DNA of 64,000 nt from Patagioenas fasciata (GCF_037038585.1 NC_092520.1:149295104-149359103); one strand, 5' to 3'. Shown: positions 38,691-49,943, counted from the first letter of the stretch. Notes: generated by a model not told the origin, from the sequence alone. Made by a program: numbers and translations.

Positions 38691-39224
38691 ATCAATCACA
38701 AAATGTTGGGAAAGATGAGATGCCTGCCTCCACAACCATTTATTTTTTCCTCCCAAAGTAACAAAAAACATGCATTAAGGCATAACATAGGCCTTTGTTC
38801 TGCTAAGGATGGGGGAAGCGCTTCAAGGTTGTCACAGGGCAGATGGATCCTTTCCTGTGGCATGAGGTGTACACCTGTATTCTCTGGGATATATTACCCT
38901 GTACCCAAATAGCCAAAGATGCTGGGGTTAACAGCATCTCAGAAAACCTTTAGGCACAGCAGCAGAGTGATGCCCCTACTCACCCAAAATGTCCCCATGC
39001 AAGAAAATACTGCCCTGTCAACCGAGAGGTTGTGACAGAAAGCAGCTCTGGGCATTAGCTTCACGTTGGTGCTTCCCTACCTGCCAGGGCCTACAAGCAC
39101 GGTAAAACAGAGTCAGTGCTGGGAAACATGCACAAGGAGGTAAATCCGTGGGGCATGGTGCCCTGGGACTTGTGTGCTGTTGACTGTCGTATGTCTGGAC
39201 AGGTATGAGACGTGACCCGAGCAT

Positions 39225-40110
39225 TTCCAGCGCCGGAGCTGACTATGCTCTGGAGAGACCCTTGCACCGAACACGATGAAAACCCACGCCCAGCCGCCTC
39301 CCTTCGCCGGCCTTGTCCTGCCCCTCCAGGGAGGACGCCTGGGGACCGAGGGTGACACTGACCCCTCTGACCGGGCTGGCCCCGCAGCCCCCGGAGGCGG
39401 GTCTCCGCTCCCCCACCGCCCTCCCGCATCGCGGCGAGAGGAACCCTCCCTCCCAGAGGCGGCTCTGCCCGCATCAAGGGGCAGCTCCGCGCCGTACCCA
39501 CCACACCAGGACCCCCTCCCCAGCCCCGGGGGAGGCGGCGGGGCCGCTCCCGGCGCAGACAAGGGTTAACACCAGCGAGCGGAGCCGAACGGAGCGCGCC
39601 GCGCCGCCCCTCGCACAGCGACCGCACAGGGACCCCGCAGCGCCGCCGCCCGGCCCCGCCGCCGCCGTCCCCCGCCTCTCGCCTCCCCTCAGCCCCGCCG
39701 CCCTGGCTTCGGCCTGCCGCCGCTCACATGGCCCCGGCTCCGGTAAGTGCGTGCACCGGGAGAAGCGCGGCTCCTCCGCGCCCGCCGCGACAAAAACGGG
39801 GCGGTGCCGGGGCGGAGGGGGCCGGGCGAGCGGAGCCCCGCCAAGTAACGGGCCGGCAGCGCGGGGGGTTTCCCGGGGCGCTGGGAAGCGACGAGACGTT
39901 GTCGAGGCAGGCGCGGGGAAGCGGAGCGGGCGGGGACCCCGCGGGTCCGCGGCGCTGGGTCGGGGCAGGTGTCGGGGTCCCGCGCCCGGGCACGGCCCAT
40001 GAGGAGCGGGCGGTCCCTGCGGGGGACGATCGGCTGCCGGAGGGCGGCCCCGGGGCCGCGGCGCGGGGCTGTGGCATCGTGGAGGGCCAGGCCGGAGCCA
40101 TCTGATTAGG
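39225..40110. promoter_or_regulatory. CpG island without an assigned gene
   Basis: About 0.9 kb of very GC-rich, CpG-dense sequence with GGGGCGG and CCCCGCC boxes, in sharp contrast to both flanks. CpG islands of this size mark vertebrate promoters. Long ORFs here in several frames are a by-product of the composition and repeat no domain. ACRBP starts 6 kb away, so the island probably belongs to a different transcript. A plus-strand ATG-donor exon lies inside it. Confidence 0.7.
39728..39742 (+). CDS. Possible 5-codon first coding exon in the CpG island
   Basis: ATG followed by GCC CCG GCT CCG and then a consensus donor GTAAGTGCG. This is the right arrangement for a first coding exon (M-A-P-A-P) of a gene transcribed rightwards from the island. 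No downstream exon in phase 0 was identified. The zinc-finger terminal exon 10 kb downstream is one possible destination, but the minus-strand ACRBP gene lies between them. Low confidence. Confidence 0.25.
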
Positions 40111-40454
40111 AAACCTTTAGGGTTCGGGTCGCTGAGGGCAAATCGGGCGACCCCACGTGTGCACCGATCCACGCGAAGGCTGACAAATAGGAACCGAGGG
40201 TGATGATGGTAAGCGGGGCTGCTGTGAGAACTGCCCCGTGGGTGCCCTGCTGTGGGGCTGGAGGCGCTGCCACTGCCCAGGCAGCGCGGGGGGGACACAA
40301 AGCTCTGGTGCCTCGGGCAGGGATCCATCAGCTTTGGGCTCTTTCTAGGGAGAAGAGAATGAGCTGGCGTGCCAAGGGCAAGGCCAGGGCAGGCCGTGTT
40401 TTGTTATGGATCCCACCCAGTAAGGACTGTGCATGAAAACAAGTAAGCACTCTT

Positions 40455-40735
40455 AGAATCATAGAATTGTTTCAGTTGGAAGGAACCTTTAAGATCATCG
40501 AGTCCAACTGTTAACCTAACACTGCCAAGTCCACCTGTAAACCATGTCCCTAAGAACCTCAACTACGTGTCCTTTAAACACCTCCAGGGATGGTGACTCC
40601 ACCACTTCCCTGGGCAGCCTGTTCCAATGCCTGACAGCCCTTTATCTGAACAAGTTTTTCCTCCTGTGTACAACTTACCTTGAGCTGTTGGAAAGATTAT
40701 GCTTCCTAGGACAAACAGAGGACCTGTAATTTTGA
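40455..40735 (-). mobile_element. CR1 LINE 3' fragment, antisense
   Basis: The plus strand opens AGAATCATAGAATTGTTTCA, then GATCATCGAGTCCAACTG and TCCCTGGGCAGCCTGTTCCA, the complement of the CR1 3' terminus. It lies between the CpG island and the ACRBP exons. Confidence 0.9.
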
Positions 40736-41154
40736 GATCTTCTTCGAAGGAGCTCTTCTCCTAAAAGCTCTCTTTAAATGGATGTAGACAGAGGCTATAT
40801 TTCACTCAGCTGTGTTTGTGTCACGCAGATAAAGGGGAACAGATATCCTTGACCCTCTCCACAGGGATACACTTGATGTGGTGCATCCACAGGGAGAGCT
40901 GCCTTTCTCCTCACAGCCCTCGGTGGAATAGATTACAAGAAGGCGTGTGGGAGGAAAGGTAAATAGGGCATTCTCACTGTAACGGTGGTTTCCTGAAAGC
41001 CAAAACCAGGCTCTGGAGTTTAGAGTAGGTTTGAGATAGCTCTAAGCTCGTTCTGAGTGGAGGTTCAGAAAACCAGAGCTGGTTTCTGAAGAGTTCCCAT
41101 TCTGCTTTTAGCAGTAAGTGCTGGCTCCAGATGGCTTCACACAGTTTTACTTAC

Positions 41155-41223
41155 AGGTGTATCCAGTGTTTATAAAAGGAACAGCACTTCAGACAAAGTT
41201 CCCATAAATCACTCTCTGATTTT
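41155..41223 (-). CDS. ACRBP: Tentative ACRBP exon 5
   Basis: The acceptor CTTGTCTCTCTCAG and donor CACCT|GTAAGT flank 69 nt. The only frame compatible with exon 4 (one base completes a Lys codon) is open and reads SESDLWELCLKCCSFYKHW. A cysteine cluster is expected in this part of ACRBP, but the match is loose. If wrong, the gene continues elsewhere or ends after exon 4. Confidence 0.35.
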
Positions 41224-44200
41224 CTGAGAGAGACAAGAGGAGCTTCTTAAAGCGAGTATTTATCCTGTGTGTTTCCTAGCATCTATTTCACAAGTAGATG
41301 ACAACCATGTATGAACACCAGTAGAAGGAGAATGCTATACCAGCAGTTCCCTTGCAGGGTAAAGCCTTCCTGCACTTAGAAAGCACCCCTTGTATATACA
41401 TATCTCTATAGCTCTATATCTCTGTATCTCTAGGTATATTCATACACCTACTTCCAAAGAAGATTCTTCCCTTAATGCTTCTCAGCAGAAACACCTATAC
41501 TTCATGGAGAAAGGCCAGCATTCTCCCATGATGTTCATTGAATGACACAATGCAATGCCCAGGACGAAGAGCTAGTCATAGTGGGACAACCCCAAGCAGG
41601 AAAAATGAATTATTTTCCCAGCTTGCCTTGTTCAAGAACTTAACAACAGCAAGTGAACTGGTTTTGTGGCAGAGGACAGTATCTCTTCAATACAGTTATT
41701 TCCAAGAGGATGACATCTTTCTCTTTGAATCCTGAGCAATACCATTTCACATGCCTGGGTTCTCCCATGCACTCAGAAAAGATGGCTTTGCACCTTGTTT
41801 CCCACACTGTTGGCCTGGGGAAGCACTGTCAACCTCAAGGATGCCTCAGGCCTGGGAAGGAGGACTCCTCCTTGTGTTTCCCTCTTCCCACACATCCCCT
41901 CTGAGACAGCGTATCTGAATCTGTGCCACGTAGAAGAGCCACAGAGGCTGCTCCTCCTCCTTTGCTGCTCACTTTTTTCTTCTGTGCCATGTGTCAGTGC
42001 TGGCTGGCCGCTGAGACATTCTGGCGTTGTTCAGGTCTGCCAGCAGCCTCAGGGCGGCAGCCCGCACATCTGTCTCCCTCGCTGCATTCCCCATGGTCAA
42101 CAGCCACTGAAGTGTCTGTGCCGAACTCTGCACGTAGGTGTCTTGTAGCCTTAGGAGGAGATCCTGGATGTCACTGGTGGGCAGCCGTCCTTGCTGCTGG
42201 CCTCTGGCCGTCACCTCTGTGGCATGTGGGTCAGAAGGATTTGGTTGCGTGTTCTTTGACTCAGGTGAAGAGGCGGGGATCACAACTATTTTTGTGTCAG
42301 TGATGGAGTAAGCTGGCTGGGCAGTTGCTGGAGACATGGGAAAAAGGAGCTGGGGCCTGAGGATGCTGGAAGATATGGCATCACTGCTCATAGCCATGTC
42401 ATTGGAGGCTTGTGTTCTGCCCAGCTCTCCCGGGCATGCAGTCCTCTGTGGAGGAGAACATACACCTCTGTAGAGGCAGTGGATTTCAGGAGCAGACACC
42501 TAGCCACCCCCCTGTTCTGTGGGGTTAGCACTCACTGCACAGTCCCATCTTTCCCTCTCCCTACAAAGATGAGCCCAAGAAAGGAGAGAAACCTTCTTCT
42601 TTCCTTGTCAAGTCTCCCATTAAGTCTCTTCTTGTGACTCTTGGTTGTATTTCTCTTTGCTTTCCTTTCCTTTTACCCTGAATCAATCACCCTTTCTCCT
42701 GCAGTAACCTAGATTATCTCAACTTGGCTGTGAATAACAGCTGGAGATAAGGGCTGATGTGGTCCTCAAAGATTAATATTCTTCAAGAATACCTTCTGCA
42801 AAGTCTCCTTTTTGGCAAGTGGCTGCAGGTGCCATCTGTGTAAGCTAGTCAGCTTGGTGTGAGTGCCCCTGGAAGGTGGGCTGCCCATGGTTCCCTTCTG
42901 TCTTCTGTGTGTTTTAGCTTCCTGTTTTCCCATTTCCCCATTTTCAGGGCTTTCCCTTTTGCCTGCTCATTGCTCGGCACACCGTGGTCTTCAGGAAATA
43001 GCTAAATAACTCACCTTAATGAAATACCATTTCCTAGTACAGCGATAAAGAGAAAAGGTGCAGAAGTTGGGGAAGAAAGGATTTCCTGGCAGTTCGGAGC
43101 ATATGGGCCCTAGAAAGATGCAAATAAAGACACAGACTCAGTGATAAATTCCAGTACTGTGGTACCACCAGCCGTCAGCAATAACCTCAGTGTGGATTGA
43201 CATCCCTCCATGACAAGCCCCATGCCATTTGGGTGTCTATCTGAAATTCAGTGAGAAACCTGACCACTTCTTGGTCATGTCCATGACCCAGGGCGTGCCT
43301 TAGGGGCACACATGGATGCGATTGAGTGCGAGAGAGAATGCTCACAAGCAGTTGTTTTCTCCTCACTGCAGGATCGCTACCCACCCCTCTCCCCCATCAC
43401 TTCATGAGTCTACATCCCCTCCCAGCGATCAGATCCAGTTGCTGGCCATGGAGGACCCCCATCTATCTGCCTGTTGTTGGGAGTCGTGGTCAGCTTTACC
43501 CTCAGGGATGGCTCCATGGTTTTCATACTTGTCCAGTCTCTGCACCAGGGGGTTCTGGCAGCCGTACAATAGGCGAAGGAGGCAGGCAGTCCTGACACGG
43601 CCGGCGGCCTGAAGGGACATGAAGAACTGGCGGTACTCCTGGTCGGAGAGTGGTGTTCCCGGCTGCTGCGCCTTCCCGCCGGCTATGCAGCCCCAGCCCA
43701 AGAGCACTGGTGAAAAAATAGAATAAGCAGGGGGTCGGTGGGGAGGAAATGCTGACCAAGGTGGACTCAAAAGAGCTGGAGGGCTGAACTCAGGTCTCTG
43801 TTGCCTTCTCTGGATGCAGAGTCCAGCATGGAAATGCAATAAGATTACTGGAAATGCAGTAACATGCTTAACATGTGGGTCTAGACCTGAGGAGAACCTG
43901 CCCCACCCATATGGAAGGGGGTGTAGTATTTTGGGGACAGTGCGTAGCTGAGGAACCTTGACCAAAGTTCTGGAGATTCAAGTCTTGAACTGGGAAAAAC
44001 ATCTTGGAAGTCCTGGCTGAAACTGGGCATGCAGCTTTGCTGTCGAGGCTGGTGCAAGGACGTGGATTGCTTTCAAAATGTTTAGCCTCTGCAAATTCTT
44101 TTCCTCTGGTTAAGTGGGTCCAGACTCCTTGAGTTAACAGAGCATGCCCCAGTGGATGTGTGTATGCTCTTACAGTGGTCCAAGCATTCACTGAACACAT

Positions 44201-46065
44201 ATGCAAAACTTAAAGCTAGTTCTTCATTGTAAAGAACTTTATGAAAGCTTGTGAAATCAAACATTTGGGGGTTAGATGTGCCCAAATAAAAGCTTTGTGT
44301 GCAATCTTAATTTCACCTCCTCTTGCATATGCTTTTTATACATTCTTTAAGTACAGAGCAACCTACTCTTCTTTGCTTAAGGCTTGCAGCTCCTTCAGTG
44401 TAGAGACTGGACCTGCTCTGGCAGGGAATCAGTTGCTGGGCATAGGCACTTACCATATTCAGGACATCTGCTTAATTTCCCACAGGCTGGAAGGTGTACA
44501 GAAGAATGAGTCAGGAAGATGCTGGAAGGGCAAGGGTAGTGTTGCAGATACTCTTCCAATAAGTAGGTTTTATTCCTGGCTACACCACAGAGGCTCTTGT
44601 GTGATGCTAGGCAAGTACCAGCTTTCTTGGTGTGTTACAAATGGCATTTTCCATACCTTGTGGGTTGCAGTTTATAGGAAGGCTGAGCTATTTTGCGGTT
44701 TTGGAGTTTACATGTGGTGTATTTTCAATGGCAAATAAGTACTACATTAGCATATGTACTCTGAGAAGACAGGGCTGAGATATCTCAAACTGAGGTTCTA
44801 AAAGCAGTGGATGTTTTTGACTGTAATACCTCTCTGCCCTGATTTTGCCACTTGCAAAATCACTATAAACCAATTAATAGCTGTGAAGCACTGAAACATA
44901 GAGTATGTGAAAGTTCATGACAAAATGAGTCATTCTGTCTAAACCAGAGCATACAAATGGGATCCGTAAATAAATCAGAGCGTCAAACACTGAACAGTAA
45001 GGGTGACATAGCATGCTGAATAGCTGCTCATTAGAAAGGCAGTGTCCATCCATGGACTGAAGAAGCCAAAATCCATGTGAAAAAAGTGAAGCCAGGTAGT
45101 TGAAGAGCTGGGTTGCTAAGTCCATGCACAGGGGGAACAAATCTAAGGTTGCAAAATAACTGCGATTCAGGTGTGCTCCAAGTTTGACTTTGCAACCTCT
45201 GTAATAGTCTCTTAACTTATGATGTCTTTTTTTCTTTTGGTAAAAACAAATTAAAAACTTCCTCATGGCCTCTGTCTGATTAACACCTATGTATCCGTAG
45301 CAGGATCAAACCAAAGCATGAAACTTTCCCCCTAAGAGAACAGCGGGGGTTAATGAGCACTTGGTGAGGCAGTAGGAGAGGAGAGCACCACACTTTGCCA
45401 AGTGACCCTGTTTGCAGAAGGCAGGGGAGTGAGAGGATCGGGGAATACAGGGCCCCTCCATGGTCTCCCACTAGGATGTGGCCAGAGCAGCCTGGCCTTT
45501 CTCTCCATTTCTTCCAGCTACATCCCTCTCTGTTTGTCTTTAACCAAGGTCCTCTCTCAGGCCTCTTTCTCCTGCCTCCCCTGTCGCTTCACCCAGCCAG
45601 CTCTTCCCTTCTGGCCTTGCAGGTCAAGGCTAGAGCTCTGCCTTTGCACCTGCATCTGGTTTATGCACCCAGCTGTCCCTTTCATCGTGTCTCTGGTCTC
45701 TGCCACTGCTCCAGCCTCAGCCCTCTGCGTGCAGCTCCAAGTCTTCTCCGTCCCTCCTTGATGAACAAAATACCAGCTCCACTCCTCCTCCCCAGCAATT
45801 TGGTTACTCTCTGGCCCTCCTTAATGAATAAATTACCAGCTCCAATGAGTGAAAACCAGGCAAAATTTTAAGCACCAAGGTCTTTGCACCTGAGACATTC
45901 AAGGATGGTCGCATCTCTTCCTCTTGCCTCCAAATTGCCAAAGATGAGGAGCGACAGGGAGCGGTAAAGAGCAGCTGCGTTGGACACCCTTCCTCACAAC
46001 CTGGCTTGAAGGAGAGATGTTTCCTACTCACCAGACAAAACCAGACAAGCCCACATGGCCGACAT
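41155..46065 (-). CDS. ACRBP: Acrosin-binding protein (ACRBP), N-terminal part, spliced
   Basis: ACRBP (sp32) is a secreted sperm protein that binds proacrosin in the acrosome and controls its packaging and activation. Exons in transcript order: 46065-46032 (signal peptide), 43706-43500, 43109-43015, 42445-41973 and, tentatively, 41223-41155. The first four join in phase with consensus splice sites. The mature N-terminus contains GTPLSDQEYRQFF, YGCQNPLVQRLDKYENHGAI and PEG, then PICSELP and FCTFSLYRC. These follow the mammalian pattern (P-L-S-x-x-E-Y-x-x-F-F, Y-E-N-H-G, V-C-S-x-L-P, F-C-x-F-x-x-Y-R-C) with all its cysteines. The cysteine-rich C-terminal half of mammalian ACRBP was not located, so the gene is incomplete in my model. 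Recognition is from memory of the mammalian protein. Confidence 0.8.
41973..42445 (-). CDS. ACRBP: ACRBP exon 4
   Basis: The acceptor TGTTCTCCTCCACAG starts the exon in phase 0 as RTACPGELG, so the Cys falls at the same position as in the mammalian R-V-L-C segment. The 473 nt are open for 157 codons of Ser/Pro/Thr/Gln-rich low-conservation sequence ending in a helical stretch (DIQDLLLRLQDTYVQSSAQ). The donor is AAAAAA|GTGAGC. The mammalian counterpart is also a poorly conserved, low-complexity middle region, often Glu-rich; the Glu-rich repeats are absent here. Confidence 0.7.
43015..43109 (-). CDS. ACRBP: ACRBP exon 3
   Basis: 95 nt between acceptor TCTTTCTAG and donor ATTAAG|GTGAGT. Only one of three frames is compatible with the previous exon, and it reads GPICSELPGNPFFPNF, CTFSLYRCTRKWYFIK, without a stop. 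The V/I-C-S-x-L-P and F-C-x-F-x-x-Y-R-C cysteine pattern matches mammalian ACRBP closely. It is too short to appear as an ORF on its own and was found by phase and family pattern. Confidence 0.82.
43500..43706 (-). CDS. ACRBP: ACRBP exon 2
   Basis: 207 nt between acceptor TTTTTTCACCAG and donor CTGAGG|GTAAAG. It encodes the end of the signal peptide and the start of the conserved N-terminal domain, including RTACLLRLLYGC with two conserved cysteines and LDKYENHGAIPEG. It leaves in phase 1, and the next exon completes the Gly codon. Confidence 0.82.
45751..45844. repeat. Imperfect direct repeat of about 28 bases
   Basis: CTCCTTGATGAACAAAATAC followed by CAGCTCCA recurs about 68 bases later as CTCCTTAATGAATAAATTAC followed by CAGCTCCA. 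Two copies only, with a few substitutions. It lies in ACRBP intron 1. Confidence 0.6.
46032..46065 (-). CDS. ACRBP: ACRBP exon 1, signal peptide
   Basis: ATG TCG GCC ATG TGG leads into MSAMWACLVLS, with donor TCTG|GTGAGT. The split codon (one base here, two in the next exon) continues as VLLGWGCIAGG, completing a hydrophobic signal peptide just before the mature GTPLSDQEY segment. The signal peptide emerges only when the two exons, 2.3 kb apart, are joined, which is strong support for the model. Confidence 0.75.
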
Positions 46066-49000
46066 CACGCTGTGAGGGGGGCCCTGTAACAGCCTGGGTC
46101 CCCCTGCACTGCCAGAGGTGTCACCTCCACCGCTTTGCCCTCCTTCCTGCCTGCACGCTCCTCCTAACTTGCCAGGTTCCCCCAGGAGAGCATGGCTAGT
46201 GGTGTCACAGACACCTCTGTTCCCACTGTTCTCTCTTCCGCTGCCTCCTGCCCATGCCTCCCTCTGTCTTCTCTCCTTCCTGCCCTGCTGCTGGGCCAGC
46301 GTGCTGCCTGCCGCTGTGTTTGTGTCAGGGACGGCAGCGGAGGCCACCAGGCTGAGGCTCAGTTTGGACACAGCCAACCCCCGGCAGCAATGGCGTCTGC
46401 CCTCCTTCTTGCCATGCCGCTGGGTCAAAACTCAGAGAAAGCCCCCACGGAGGATGTTTGGTCTCCCCGGGCTGACATCCACGGCAGCTTTCTGTTCTCC
46501 ATGCCTCTCTGAGGTGGCCTCAGTAGTGGCTTGCCCACCCCTGCCCAGCCACGTCCTTCATGGTGCAGTCCTTTTGGAGCCTCTGTCTGTCCCTTGTCAC
46601 AGGAGCTTGGTGAAGCCCATGGCCTCCCCACACTACAGGTCACTTCTCTCATTCCTTGTTTGGCCTTGTAAGGACCAGTACCTCATCAGCCAAGACACTG
46701 CTTGGGGACTCATCTTTGTCCAAATGTGGCTGCTCTGGAGACTGAAACCTCATCCCTGTCTGGTGCTCAGTGGCATTTCGGGTTTCCTGTCTGTTTAGGG
46801 GACCAGATCTTTGCTACGTATCGCACAACATACTTTTCTGCTGTATCCCACAACCTGTCTGGCTCTGCACAGCATCTGATGTTTCCTGCTTCTGCTTTCT
46901 GCCTTCTGTAGGTGCCCACCCACCATTTCAGGATGCATGTGGACCAATATGCTTGCAGGATGGGGGGGTGGATGGAGAGGGAGACCTCGGCTTCCCTGCC
47001 TCTTAGCTGGATTTGGAGCCTGCAGCTGCTGCCTGCTGCTGGGAGGACTGGAAATACCCTCTCCCCAAGGGCTGATGCCCACCAAATCTACTGTGGAGAG
47101 GATGGTGGGGAGCAGGAAGGATGTGACTCCAGGCTGAGGCAGAGCCAACAAAATGTCAGCTCTCCGTTTTGCCAGGGGCCTTCTTTATCACAGTGGTATT
47201 ATGCAGGTGGGGAGGTCTTCCCTCTGTCCTTGGGAGAGTCCGGCAACTGACATCTATCACAATATCTCGTTTGAAAGGACATTTATTTTTCTTACGAACA
47301 CCCAGTCATGAGTAATTATACACTTGTTCCCGGTGGCATGGTGGGAATCCACGTGACCAAAATGGTGCAATGCTGTTGCAGAGCTGGCATTCACATACAC
47401 AGTTTTTAAGCATTTTCTCTCCATAGCCTGTATATTTCTAGGATGTCGCTGAGTCCTCAGCATCTTAAAATGCCTTTGTACAAACACCACTGCACAAATG
47501 TAGTGCTAAAGCTAAATGGGTGACCTAATTTTCTATCCCACAAACCCCAGTCCCATGCAGCCTACTTCTGCTCTGAAGACAGATCCTTGAGAAGTGGAAT
47601 TGCATGTTGGCTGACTAAATCATTGTGGTGTTCATGCACAAACAGATGTGTGTGACTTTTTTTTCTGTTCGTTGCCAGCCCTGTAAAATCCATCTGCCAT
47701 TTTTTCTGGAGAACAGGACAGGAAATTCTGCCGTTGGACTGCTCTAGTTGATAATGTGTGAGCAGACGGAATTCTCTCTTCCAGACCTAACCGAGCCACT
47801 GACAGCAATCGAGCAAAATATTCCTTTGGTAAAGGCAATAAACAGGACTCCAGACAGACGCAAAAAGCAGCCTGGTTGTGAAGGTGGCGTTTTTCCTCTG
47901 CCTGCAGAACAGAACTGCATTAACCACATTATGTTCTGATTTAGTTCACTAGGGAGAAAGGTGATGGAGAGAGAATGGTATGAGGAATTGATATTTTCTT
48001 GTACAAAACTCAGTAGGTGGCATTTTTGGTCTGAAAGTGCGGCAGGAGGAGCATCCAGGGACTCGTGAGTAGGCAGCACACTGGCAGGCAGCTCTCCCCA
48101 GCATGTGTTGTTGATGCCATCTTCGCTACGTGAGCTGGTCCTGGTTATTGGACCCAAACGGTGGTGTCATGTTGTGCGTGACAAAACAAGCGGTGACCCT
48201 GACTCATGTTTCTAGGTGTCACTTTCCTCTGGTTGCTTTCATCCCTTAAATACTTATTCTCCTGTAACCTCACTCTACAGCACTGCTACTATGCTGGGTA
48301 TTTATTATGTTTGTTTTCTTTCCTCTGATCAGGATCTGCAGTTCTTGACTTGGCTTTAACCTTCCAGATGGAGTGAAGAGGAACAGCTTTGTGGCCAGAA
48401 GCAGCTGAACACTGAGACAGCAGAGAGATTGCTCACAAGGTGAGAAATTGAATAGAGCACGTCTGGGAAGGGAAGATCTGAATGCTGAAAATTTGGCATG
48501 TACCATGCTGCATGCTCTGCACTCATCCCACCTCTTCTGCTCCCATACTATATAGATTCTGCTTTCAGGAAGATTTCATAGGCAGGGTACAATAAAGATG
48601 AAACATACTCCTGGGGAATCTAATACCCTTTCGGAAAGAGCCTATCTAAAATGAAATCAAATCCTGTGCATTTTTCAGCAAAAACTATACTCGGAATGTT
48701 AGAAGACATAGCTAACCAAAGTGTGGCTTTTTCTTCCTTTCACGCTGACAGTATTTTTAATGTTTTATTGGTCACGTTGCTGCCTTGGGTGAATGCCTTG
48801 GGCTGGCGCTATACCTTTATTTGTATTACAAATGTTTCTCAACCCTGAGTATTGTAAAACTTTGGAAATCAGTATAACCTGTGTGGTGTTGTCTTCCAAA
48901 ATCAGCAGGTCACCCGAAACAAAACCTGAGGGGTTTATCCCACTGCATTCGTCTCATATTTGGACCTCCCACATGTAAGAGAACAATGTTAACTCTGTGA

Positions 49001-49414
49001 GCAGTGCCATCTAGCTAAGCAGCTTACCTCACCTGCCAGGATCCATTTCCGAGGTGTGTTTTCCATATGACTATAAATAATAAAAAAACAGGAGCCTCTA
49101 TATGTTTCAGTCTAAATGTTCATTTCCATGCTTGATTAATAAAAGAGTTTGTCATTCCACTCACTTGCCTATCTGTTCTGTAGACAAAATCTAGATACAG
49201 ATGCTGCAGAATATGTAGGGCTTTCTTTTTAAGGAAAAGGGCTATGACTGGAAAGAAGAAAGAAAATAGTCTGCTTGGCAGGGTGGATGTTCCTGTGGTG
49301 TTAGCTGCTTGCTTCTTTGATTAAGCATAGGAATGCTGGAAGAAGAGCAGTGATTCATGGGCAATGGGAGGAGACGTAGCTACGGTGGGGGTTGCTGAGG
49401 AGAGCAGTGATGAT
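46066..49414. other. ACRBP upstream flank and intergenic DNA
   Basis: Pyrimidine-rich, moderately GC-rich sequence just upstream of the ACRBP start (46066 to about 47050), probably containing its promoter; I see no clear TATA box. ORFs on the plus strand here (up to 226 codons at 46118-46798) lack known motifs and lie antisense to the likely promoter. The remainder to 49.4 kb is AT-rich without recognised exons. Confidence 0.4.
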
Positions 49415-49943
49415 GTGGTGAGACCCCATCTAGAATATTGCATCCAATTCTGGGCCCCTCAGTTCAAGAAGGACAGGGAACTGCTGGAGAGGGTCCAGCA
49501 CAGGGCAACAAAGATGATGAAGGGAGTAGAGCACCTCCCTTGTGAGGAAAGGCTGAGGGAGCTGGGGCTCTTTAGTTTGGAGAAGAGGAGACTGAGGGGT
49601 GACCTTATTAATGTTTATAAATATATAAAGGGTGAGTGCCATGAGGATGGAGCCAGGCTCTTCTCGGTGACAAACAATGGTAGGACAAGGGGTAATGGGA
49701 TCAACCTGGAACACAAGAGGTTCCACTTAAATTTGAGAAAAAACTACTTCTCAGTGAGGGTGACAGAGCACTGGAACAGGCTGCCCAGGGGGGTTGTGGA
49801 GTCTCCTACTCTGGAGACATTCAAAACCTGCCTGGACATGTTCCTGGTGCGACCTCACCTAGGCGTTCCTGCTCCAGCAGGGGGATTGGACAACATGATC
49901 TTTTGAGGTCCCTTCCAATCCCAAACATACTGTGATACTGTGA
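49415..49943 (+). mobile_element. CR1 LINE 3' fragment with long residual ORF
   Basis: Starts at GTGAGACCCCATCTAGAATA and ends near ACTGTGATACTGTGATG. The plus-strand frame from 49364 to 49906 is still open and encodes CR1 reverse transcriptase C-terminal phrases ([54 protein letters not shown]). It is the same subfamily as the antisense copy at 33.6-34.4 kb and lies just upstream of the zinc-finger exon. Confidence 0.93.

Noticed and set aside
39313-40328. Long overlapping ORFs on both strands in the CpG island (up to 284 codons)
   Set aside because: All are Arg/Pro/Gly/Ala-rich products of GC composition, overlap in several frames, and carry no recognisable domain.
40780-40955. Possible ACRBP C-terminal exon on the minus strand (frame starting GCEEKG)
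   Set aside because: An acceptor-like site and a GCE motif are present, but neither frame reproduces the cysteine spacing of the ACRBP C-terminus and the phase fit is uncertain.
41390-41455. TATATA/CTCTATA-rich stretch as a regulatory element
   Set aside because: It looks like a degenerate microsatellite within ACRBP intron sequence; nothing supports promoter function.
42445-42499. Apparent frameshift between ACRBP exons 3 and 4
   Set aside because: Using the first AG at 42468 puts exon 4 out of frame with a quick stop. A second, better acceptor (TTCTCCTCCACAG) at 42446 restores phase and aligns the conserved Cys, so no lesion is needed.
46118-46798. 226-codon plus-strand ORF upstream of ACRBP
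   Set aside because: Pro/Ser/Leu-rich product of pyrimidine-rich DNA with no domain; it overlaps alternative frames of similar length and shows no splice context.
49364-49906. 180-codon plus-strand ORF as an independent gene
   Set aside because: It is residual CR1 reverse transcriptase C-terminus, shared with other copies in the window.
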